From positions 1 to 11,365 of the forward strand of contig CALVQZ010000118.1 in assembly GCA_944358275.1 (NCBI GenBank): a stretch of DNA of 11,365 bases, written 5' to 3'. Source of the DNA: an uncultured Bacilli bacterium. GTDB lineage: Bacteria; Bacillota_I; Bacilli_A; RF39; UBA660. A program made the position numbers and the translations under genes. Of this stretch, positions 6,781-11,365 are shown in pieces; positions within the stretch are counted from its first letter, which is position 1; each line of letters starts with the position of its first letter. The notes below the pieces were generated by a model, which was not told the DNA's origin, ran no database searches, and saw nothing but the letters and a program-made list of their open reading frames with translations.

Positions 6781-7969
6781 ATTTATATAATGGTAATTCT
6801 ATTCTAACCTTAGTACCTTTATTTAATTTAGATGTATATTTTATCTTACCATGATGTAATTCAATAATCTCCATACTTAATTTAACGCCTAAACCTGTAC
6901 CCTTATCTTTTGTAGTATAAAATGCTTTTCCTATTTTTTCTAAAGATTCTTTATCCATTCCGTTACCATTATCAGATAATTCTATTACAACTTTTTTATT
7001 TACTATCATCTTTAATTTTATTATACCAGTCTTATTATCTATAGATTCGACACTATTCTTTACTAAATTTATAAATACTTGTTTTAATCTATCATAATCT
7101 CCTTCTATAAACACTTCATCATCAAAAGTATCAAACATAAAATGAATATTTTTACCTTTCAAAAGAGCATCTATTGAATTACATACATCATCTAATAATA
7201 ATGCTATATCTACTATAGACATATTTACACTAAGTTTAGTTAAATTTAAATAATCACTCATTAAAGTAAGTGTTCTATCTATTTCTTGTTTAATTATAGG
7301 TATATATTTATTTACTTGTTTTTTATTATTTACATCTAACATATCTAAGTACCCTTTACATACAGCTATAGGATTTTTAATCTCATGTGTTACTTGAAAT
7401 AATGACTCTCTAAACTCTTTTTCATACTCTACTACCCTAATTGTTCCATATACATCTATTACTTTTTCTGTCTTATTTATAAGTATTACTAAATAGTAAG
7501 GTACTATTACATAAATGATATTAGAAATAAATATATAAATAATTTCATTATATCCATATAAAATATTAAATATAATTTCTATTATTAAAAATACTATTAT
7601 TCTTATTTCAAGTTTTTTGTTCTTTAATACTATAAAAAATAACGATAATTGTATAAAGTATTCTATCGATATAAATGTTACATTATAATCATTTATACCA
7701 ACATATAATGATAAAAACAACGATATTAAACAAGATAGTAATACTTTATTTTTAATCATACTAATAAGTAATAATATTTTAATTATATCTATATTATAAT
7801 TAAAATAAATTGAATATTTAGTAATAAGATATATACTACTAAGTATTGCAAATGTTAAGAATAAGTCACCACCCTTTCTTCCTATTACATTCTCATATAC
7901 TATATAAAGTAAATATACAAGAATTGGTGCAATTATAAATATTGCATTTAACATAATAACATCAAACAT
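6779..7969 (-). CDS. Orphan multi-pass membrane sensor histidine kinase (KinB-like)
   Basis: The first 165 of 396 residues form about six hydrophobic membrane segments with no large outside sensor domain. A HisKA dimerisation domain follows, with the H-box FRESLFQVTHEIKNP and phospho-acceptor His195, then an ATPase domain with N-box INLVKNSVESI (300-310, Asn305), G1 LSDNGNGM (331-338), the F-box region AFYTTKDKG and G2 GTGLG (357-361). All catalytic motifs are intact. Architecture and the THEIKNPIAVCKGYLDML region resemble sporulation kinases such as KinB, which feed phosphate into the Spo0F/Spo0A relay. No response regulator is adjacent, as is usual for such kinases. The start follows AAGAGGTAATT. 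A TGTCGAA match to the Spo0A box lies 48 nt upstream, and a spore-coat gene is nearby. The KinB role is inferred; a different two-component partner is possible. Confidence 0.88.
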   Translation of the reverse strand: MFDVIMLNAIFIIAPILVYLLYIVYENVIGRKGGDLFLTFAILSSIYLITKYSIYFNYNIDIIKILLLISMIKNKVLLSCLISLFLSLYVGINDYNVTFISIEYFIQLSLFFIVLKNKKLEIRIIVFLIIEIIFNILYGYNEIIYIFISNIIYVIVPYYLVILINKTEKVIDVYGTIRVVEYEKEFRESLFQVTHEIKNPIAVCKGYLDMLDVNNKKQVNKYIPIIKQEIDRTLTLMSDYLNLTKLSVNMSIVDIALLLDDVCNSIDALLKGKNIHFMFDTFDDEVFIEGDYDRLKQVFINLVKNSVESIDNKTGIIKLKMIVNKKVVIELSDNGNGMDKESLEKIGKAFYTTKDKGTGLGVKLSMEIIELHHGKIKYTSKLNKGTKVRIELPLYK

Positions 7970-8016
7970 AATTACCTCTTTTCAACAATATTCTACAATT
8001 TATAAATGTCATATTT

Positions 8017-8023
8017 TGTCGAA
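8017..8023. promoter_or_regulatory. Candidate Spo0A box upstream of the kinase gene
   Basis: TGTCGAA (read on the plus strand, within TTTTGTCGAAAAA) is a perfect match to the 0A-box consensus and lies in the 75-bp gap upstream of the KinB-like gene. It is weak evidence by itself: at this base composition about one such 7-mer is expected in the window by chance, and another occurs inside the kinase coding region (7046-7052). Confidence 0.35.
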
Positions 8024-8062
8024 AAAAGAAAAATAAAAAAAATACTATCTTCTAATAGTATT
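8021..8062 (-). terminator. Intrinsic terminator of the EIIB-like gene
   Basis: On the minus strand AATACTAT (8062-8055) pairs with ATAGTATT (8048-8041) around a 6-nt loop, followed by a long T-rich tract. The gene's last codons and TAG stop lie inside the hairpin, so coding end and terminator are fused. It separates this gene from the downstream kinase. Confidence 0.85.
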
Positions 8063-8380
8063 TTGTTTCAATAAATCTTCTATACATTTTTTTAATTTAA
8101 CTGCTTCTGAATCAAATACAATCTTAAGTTGATCATTTATTTCAACTATCCCTTTAGCACCTAACTTTTGTATACCTTCTTTATTAGCAAGATTTACATC
8201 TTTTAAAGTAACTTTAAACCTAGACATACTTGCTTCTATATTTATAATATTTTTCATTCCACCTAATAATTCAACTAATTTATTAGCTTCAATCTTAAAA
8301 TCTCTCCTACCACTTTTTATAACAGCAATTGCAATTATAATAAGTATTATTAAAACTATCACATATCTTAACCAAGTCAT
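8045..8380 (-). CDS. Small membrane-anchored PTS EIIB-like protein lacking the active cysteine
   Basis: This 111-residue protein has one N-terminal membrane segment (about 5-21) and then a domain resembling the glucose-type PTS EIIB fold: KLVELLGGMKNIINIEASMS matches the LGGxxNI-xx-(D/E)A-C-x-(S/T)-R pattern, followed by RFKVTLKD, a central LGAKGIVEINDQLKIVF and a C-terminal helix. In true EIIB the residue after (D/E)A is the phospho-cysteine; here it is Ser51, and the only cysteine is Cys89 in the last helix. No EIIC or EIIA partner is encoded nearby, so sugar transport is unlikely. It may be a structural or regulatory derivative. Start is supported by AGGTGA 4 nt upstream and by its own sigma-A promoter. 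It is followed by a terminator, so it is transcribed alone. Family assignment is by motif recognition; moderate confidence. Confidence 0.75.
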   Translation of the reverse strand: MTWLRYVIVLIILIIIAIAVIKSGRRDFKIEANKLVELLGGMKNIINIEASMSRFKVTLKDVNLANKEGIQKLGAKGIVEINDQLKIVFDSEAVKLKKCIEDLLKQNTIRR

Positions 8381-8398
8381 TATTTCACCTCATTACTA

Positions 8399-8426
8399 AT
8401 TATACTATATTTTTATATATTTGCAA
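8399..8426 (-). promoter_or_regulatory. Sigma-A promoter of the EIIB-like gene
   Basis: On the minus strand TTGCAA (8426-8421) and TATAAT (8404-8399) are separated by 16 nt. The AGGTGA ribosome site and ATG follow within about 20 nt of the -10. Confidence 0.65.
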
Positions 8427-8498
8427 CCATAAACATAGGTGTTAATTATATATCTTTTTACTTTAGTCGAATATCTTATAAATGAAAAGAGGTGTTAT

Positions 8499-8918
8499 AT
8501 GTGTGATTCAAATAATTCTGCTAACAATTGCATTTTCGAAATCCTTAAAACTATATTAGTTTTACAAAAGGAAGCAAATATGCCTGAATGCTGTCTAGAC
8601 ACTTGTGATAAAAAATGTTTAGGATGTACTCCATCTGTATGTTGTTGTAATACAAGACCAATAACTATATATACTTGTGGATGTTGTAATACTGCATTAC
8701 AAATGCCAATATCAAAAGATCCAAGTGAAACTACTACATCAAATGTATTTAGAATTGAAAAACTAGATGATAATTGCGCTACATTTAGAGTATTAGTAGC
8801 AACTACTGATACTGATAATACAGTAACTTATACATCAACAAATTCTTTCTTCACAATAAATTTAGATTGCATATGCGTATTAAAATGTTTAGCAGATACA
8901 TTTATTGAATGTTTATAG
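8499..8918 (+). CDS. Spore coat/exosporium protein, CotY/CotZ family
   Basis: CotY, CotZ and ExsY are cysteine-rich proteins that crosslink into the outer crust or exosporium of Bacillus spores. This 139-residue protein has 18 cysteines, most in the clusters ECCLDTCDKKCLGC and CCC...CGCC (residues 31-63) with four more near the C-terminus (124, 126, 130, 138). Family features are an N-terminal helix with a single cysteine (NNCIFEILKTILVLQ), the short ITIYTCGCC strand, and the VFRIEKLDDNCATFRVL segment that matches the conserved FRVE-x-(V/L)-x(4)-CA-x-(L/F)-R-x-L core. The ATG at 8499 is chosen because AGAGGTG lies just upstream; an in-frame GTG at 8439 lacks a ribosome site and adds a non-family leader. 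Its presence indicates endospore formation. No clear sporulation sigma promoter was recognised. A strong terminator follows. Confidence 0.88.
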   Translation: MCDSNNSANNCIFEILKTILVLQKEANMPECCLDTCDKKCLGCTPSVCCCNTRPITIYTCGCCNTALQMPISKDPSETTTSNVFRIEKLDDNCATFRVLVATTDTDNTVTYTSTNSFFTINLDCICVLKCLADTFIECL

Positions 8919-8938
8919 GCCATCAATTGGCCTTTTTT
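8917..8938 (+). terminator. Intrinsic terminator of the coat-protein gene
   Basis: AGGCCA (8917-8922) pairs with TGGCCT (8928-8933) around a 5-nt loop, followed by a run of six T. The stem begins within the coat gene's TAG stop, and the loop contains the stop codon of the convergent 102-residue gene. There is no T run on the minus side, so it acts on the plus strand. Confidence 0.88.
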
Positions 8939-9231
8939 ATATCCAAAATATCTGATAAACTTATTCTTTTATTACTTAAAGTAATCAAATAAGAATCTTT
9001 AACAGCAATAATATCTTCATGAATTTTAGTACCATCTTTTAATGTGATATCAACAGTACTTTTATAAACAAATGAATCTGAATCAAAAATATCATTTATC
9101 TTACTATTTACATCGATAGTGCTATCATCTATTATCAATTCATCTTCTTTTACTCCTCTATAATGATAACTTTCTTTATTATTCTTTATACTTTTATTTA
9201 TTGAATTTACAAAAACTTTAGGTTTTACCAT
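8923..9231 (-). CDS. Conserved-looking small protein of unknown function (102 aa)
   Basis: I do not recognise this protein. It starts MVKPKVFVNSINKSIKNNKE; the ATG at 9231 is chosen because AAGGAGAG lies 5 nt upstream, whereas the in-frame ATG at 9264 has no ribosome site. It is soluble, has no signal peptide, membrane segment or cysteine, is rich in Lys, Asp, Ser and Ile, and after a basic first third is predicted to be mostly beta strands (SFVYKSTVDITLKDGTKIH, DIIAVKDSYLITLS). Its stop codon lies in the loop of the coat gene's terminator, so the two genes are tightly convergent. An 8-bp CATACAAT upstream resembles a sigma-E -10, which together with the coat neighbour hints at a role in sporulation, but this is only contextual. 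Confidence 0.7.
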   Translation of the reverse strand: MVKPKVFVNSINKSIKNNKESYHYRGVKEDELIIDDSTIDVNSKINDIFDSDSFVYKSTVDITLKDGTKIHEDIIAVKDSYLITLSNKRISLSDILDIKKAN

Positions 9232-9262
9232 AAACACTCTCCTTGTAATAAAATATATGCAC

Positions 9263-9270
9263 ATTGTATG
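9263..9270 (-). promoter_or_regulatory. Candidate sigma-E -10 element
   Basis: On the minus strand CATACAAT matches the sigma-E -10 consensus CATACAxT and would place the start of transcription about 25 nt before the 102-residue gene's ATG. No good -35 is present at the expected distance (only a weak AACAATT), so this is tentative. Confidence 0.25.
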
Positions 9271-9303
9271 TAATTTTTGATAAAAATTGTTAATAATATA
9301 AAT

Positions 9304-10404
9304 ATGAAAAAAATATATAAATACAAAATGAACAAATCAATGACTTATTCACTATTTTCATTTATGATAATAAGTTTATTAAGTGTTTATAGTGCATCTA
9401 ATTTAATTTCTAATAATACACTTGTAATAAAACAAGCAATATGGTTTATTATAGGTATTTTTGTTATATATTTAATAACTAGAATAAAAAATAAAGCTAT
9501 TTATAAACATTATAAATTACTTTATATAATTGGAAATATTACTTTAATACTACTATTATTATTTGCTAAACCTATAAATAATTCAAAAGCTTGGTTTAAT
9601 GTATTTGGTATTGGTACTATACAACCTAGTGAATTTATGAAAATAATACTTATTATTACAAATGCTATGGTAATATATAAAAATAAAGATAAAAAAGATT
9701 ATATAATCGTACTAAAAGTATTTATAATTACTTTAATACCTGCTATATTAACATTTTTACAACCTGATACAGGTGTGGTAATAATATACTTTGTAATTTC
9801 TTTTGTAATGCTTTTTACATCAGGAATAAATAGAAGATGGTTTACTATATCAATACTAGTATTATTATTGTTATTATCTATATTTTTATCACTTTATTTT
9901 TATAATAGTGATTTATTTATAAAAATATTTGGTACAAATTTCTTCTATAGAATAGATAGACTATTAGATTGGAAAGATGGAACTGGAATGCAACTTACAA
10001 ATGCACTTACAGGAATTGGAAGTGCTGGTTTGTTTGGTTTTGGCTTTAATAATACACCAATATATTTTCCTGAACCCCAAACTGACTTTATATTTTCAGT
10101 ATTTGCAATCAACTATGGATTTATTGGTACTGTTATTTTACTTTTAATAATAATTTACTTTGATATAAGTATATTAAAAATAGGAATATCTTCAAGAAGC
10201 TTAGTAGAAAAATATGTAATATCAGGTATATTTGGAATGCTTTTATATCAACAAATACAAAATATAGGTATGAATATAGGACTACTTCCTATTACAGGCA
10301 TAACTCTACCTTTTATTAGTTATGGGGGGTCTAGTTTACTTTCTTATATGATTATTATTGGGCTTGTTTTAAATATATCAAATACTAAGAAAAAAATAAC
10401 ATAA
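9304..10404 (+). CDS. FtsW/RodA/SpoVE-family peptidoglycan glycosyltransferase (RodA-like)
   Basis: SEDS-family proteins polymerise lipid II into glycan strands together with a partner class B penicillin-binding protein. From ATG 9304 the protein has 366 residues and about ten membrane segments. Signatures in order: NNSKAWFNVFGIGTIQPSEF (93-110, conserved W-x-QPSEF), FLQPDTG (151-157), the large extracellular loop with LLDWKDGTGMQ, TGIGSAGLFGFGFN and PEPQTDFIFS (256-265) carrying the invariant catalytic Asp261, and PFISYGGSSLL (336-346). The KAWFN form leans to RodA rather than FtsW, but SpoVE cannot be excluded, especially beside sporulation genes. After TDFIF the usual EE-x-G is INYG. No Shine-Dalgarno is visible before this ATG, nor before the in-frame ATGs at 9328 and 9340, so the start is uncertain. 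No terminator was recognised after the stop. Confidence 0.9.
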   Translation: MKKIYKYKMNKSMTYSLFSFMIISLLSVYSASNLISNNTLVIKQAIWFIIGIFVIYLITRIKNKAIYKHYKLLYIIGNITLILLLLFAKPINNSKAWFNVFGIGTIQPSEFMKIILIITNAMVIYKNKDKKDYIIVLKVFIITLIPAILTFLQPDTGVVIIYFVISFVMLFTSGINRRWFTISILVLLLLLSIFLSLYFYNSDLFIKIFGTNFFYRIDRLLDWKDGTGMQLTNALTGIGSAGLFGFGFNNTPIYFPEPQTDFIFSVFAINYGFIGTVILLLIIIYFDISILKIGISSRSLVEKYVISGIFGMLLYQQIQNIGMNIGLLPITGITLPFISYGGSSLLSYMIIIGLVLNISNTKKKIT

Positions 10405-10631
10405 CTAATTTATAACTATACTATTTTAATTTCTATTACACTTAATTTTACATCATCTATAAATGTTTTTGTATTTCATCTATTTTGATTCTTTTATTAC
10501 ACTGTTTTAATAACAAAGCTCAATCGTTTCATGTTTTTTCGTTTCAAATATTTTTCTTATATTATAATTTTGGTTTTAAAACTAAATACTGGCTCTTTGC
10601 TAATGTTTTTAGGTTAGGATTTTTACACAGC

Positions 10632-10668
10632 TATATATAAAACACTAAACAGACACACCTTATATATA
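10632..10668. repeat. Inverted repeat with 9-bp arms
   Basis: TATATATAA (10632-10640) is complementary to TTATATATA (10660-10668), separated by a 19-nt non-palindromic loop (AACACTAAACAGACACACC). There is no T run directly after it, so a terminator is unlikely. It may belong to the presumed IS end. Confidence 0.45.
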
Positions 10669-10669
10669 A

Positions 10670-10721
10670 ATAAAAAAATAATACTGAAAAAGTTTACAAT
10701 ATTTTTTGTATACTTTTTCAG
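10670..10721 (-). terminator. Intrinsic terminator of serS
   Basis: CTGAAAAAGT (10684-10693) pairs with ACTTTTTCAG (10712-10721); inside, TACAA pairs with TTGTA across one T-T mismatch, with a 6-nt loop. On the minus strand it is followed by TATTATTTTTTTA, giving the T tract. It lies 21 nt after the serS stop codon. Confidence 0.88.
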
Positions 10722-10742
10722 CAATCTCAAATAACTCCACCT

Positions 10743-11365
10743 TTATTTTAATTTAATAGCATCAAGTCCTCCCATATAAGGTTGTAATGCTTTAGGTATA
10801 TTGATTGAGCCATCTTCATTTAAGTTATTTTCTATTAGTGCAATCATTCCTCTTGGACTTGCAATTACTGTATTATTTAATGTTGCTACTAAGTAATTAC
10901 CATTACTTCCTTTTGCTCTTATACCTAATCTTCTTGCCTGAGCATCTCCTAGTGTTGAACAAGAACCTACTTCAAAATATTTTTGCTGTCTAGGACTCCA
11001 TGCTTCTACATCACATGATTTTACTTTTAAATCAGCTAAATCACCTGAACAACATTCTAGTGTTCTAACAGGAACATCTAAACTTCTAAAGAATTCAACT
11101 GTGTAATTCCACATTTTATCATACCACTCTATTTGATCTTCTAATTTACATATAACTACCATCTCTTGCTTTTCAAATTGATGAACTCTATATATTCCTC
11201 TTTCTTCAAGGCCGTGTGCCCCAACTTCTTTTCTAAAGCAAGGTGAATATGAAGTAAGTGTAATCGGTAATTCTTCTTCTTTTACAATTTGTCCTTTGTA
11301 TTTGCCTATCATTGAGTGCTCTGATGTACCAATTAGATATAAGTCTTCTCCTTCTATTTTATACA
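10743..11365 (-). CDS. serS: Serine--tRNA ligase, C-terminal catalytic part (runs off window)
   Basis: SerRS charges tRNA-Ser with serine. The frame is open to the window edge, so the N-terminal tRNA-binding coiled coil and class II motif 1 lie outside. Visible catalytic elements are the serine-binding LIGTSEHS (the TxE motif), motif 2 CFRKEVGAHGLEERGIYRVHQFEK, the EVGSCSTLGDAQARRLGIR segment (SerRS signature SCS...QARR) and motif 3 ATLNNTVIASPRGMIALIENN, ending with the typical LQPYMGG. The wording differs from the usual Bacilli enzyme (SCSNFEDFQARRANIR, TLNGSGLAxGR), resembling a separate SerRS subtype with a NNTxxAxPR motif 3. It is followed by a strong terminator and is the last gene of its transcript. 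Confidence 0.95.
   Translation of the reverse strand, partial: YKIEGEDLYLIGTSEHSMIGKYKGQIVKEEELPITLTSYSPCFRKEVGAHGLEERGIYRVHQFEKQEMVVICKLEDQIEWYDKMWNYTVEFFRSLDVPVRTLECCSGDLADLKVKSCDVEAWSPRQQKYFEVGSCSTLGDAQARRLGIRAKGSNGNYLVATLNNTVIASPRGMIALIENNLNEDGSINIPKALQPYMGGLDAIKLK

Larger units (their letters stand above)
10405..10742. other. 338-bp gene-free stretch, possible insertion-sequence debris
   Basis: No convincing open frame occurs on either strand. The first 180 bases are featureless AT-rich sequence. A more complex patch follows at 10590-10660 (GGCTCTTTGCTAATG..., TTTTTACACAGC..., GACACACC) that reads like the terminal region of an IS element (a TGTGTAAAA motif on the minus strand recalls IS256-family ends), but only one end is seen and no transposase fragment was identified. 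The last part is the serS terminator. Confidence 0.4.

Noticed and set aside
8465..8471. AGTCGAA as a second Spo0A box before the coat gene
   Set aside because: One mismatch to a 7-bp consensus is too weak, and coat genes are usually driven by late sigma factors.
8470..8478. AATATCTTA as a sigma-K -10 for the coat gene
   Set aside because: It has a mismatch in the key C, no AC at the right -35 distance, and would leave almost no leader before the ribosome site.
8439..8498. GTG start adding 20 residues to the coat protein
   Set aside because: No ribosome site, and the extra hydrophobic leader is foreign to CotY/CotZ proteins; ATG 8499 follows AGAGGTG.
9232..9264. ATG start adding 11 residues to the 102-residue protein
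   Set aside because: No ribosome site upstream, and AAGGAGAG fits the ATG at 9231.
10455..10525. Roughly 20-codon frame on the minus strand in the gene-free stretch
   Set aside because: Too short, no start codon with ribosome site, and no recognisable similarity; kept only as a possible trace of a decayed gene.
10805..10993. Plus-strand open frame inside serS
   Set aside because: Leu/Tyr-rich antisense shadow of a clear SerRS coding region.
1..11365. Mycoplasma-type code with TGA as tryptophan
   Set aside because: TGA ends infB exactly at an ATGA overlap with rbfA and also ends the 102-residue gene, while conserved Trp positions use TGG.
1..11365. CRISPR array, tRNA or rRNA genes, intact insertion sequence
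   Set aside because: No regularly spaced direct repeats, cloverleaf sequences, rRNA segments or transposase frames were seen on either strand.

Overview
This is an AT-rich (roughly 27-30% G+C by eye) chromosomal window from a low-GC Gram-positive bacterium. TGA is used as a stop codon (infB ends in TGA inside an ATGA overlap with rbfA) and tryptophan is TGG, so the standard bacterial code applies and this is not a Mycoplasma-type code. The translation operon, the spore-coat protein, an orphan KinB-like kinase and generally strong AGGAGG/AGGTG ribosome binding sites point to an endospore-forming member of the Bacilli. The small genes, shortened operon and surface-protein type would fit the uncultured gut Bacilli around RF39/Erysipelotrichales, but that placement is inference.

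Region 1 (1-3979, minus strand) is the rimP-nusA-rnpM-infB-rbfA operon, which links ribosome assembly, transcription elongation, RNase P modulation and translation initiation. One extended -10 promoter and a leader hairpin precede it. Compared with Bacillus it lacks ylxQ (between rnpM and infB) and ylxP (between infB and rbfA). Its rimP encodes only the N-terminal domain, its IF2 has an altered G4 motif, and its NusA has an altered GxxG loop in KH1.

Region 2 (4041-6780, plus strand) holds a CPBP intramembrane protease closely followed by a membrane-anchored metallophosphoesterase. A separately promoted gene then encodes a membrane-anchored exported protein with three local cysteine pairs and a C-terminal domain typical of gut Firmicutes surface proteins. 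A two-way terminator separates it from the convergent kinase gene.

Region 3 (6779-9303) looks sporulation-associated. It has a KinB-like histidine kinase without a response regulator, preceded by a perfect but chance-compatible Spo0A-box match. Next come a small membrane-anchored EIIB-like protein whose phospho-cysteine is serine, a CotY/CotZ-type coat protein with 18 cysteines, and a 102-residue protein of unknown function with a sigma-E-like -10.

Region 4 (9304-11365) contains a FtsW/RodA/SpoVE-family glycosyltransferase (RodA-like by motif), a 338-bp gene-free stretch that may hold insertion-sequence debris, and the C-terminal part of a serine--tRNA ligase of a divergent subtype. No rRNA, tRNA, CRISPR array or intact mobile element was seen. 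I found no clear multi-gene novel system. The best leads are the serine-substituted EIIB-like membrane protein, the single-domain RimP and the kinase/coat/unknown sporulation cluster.
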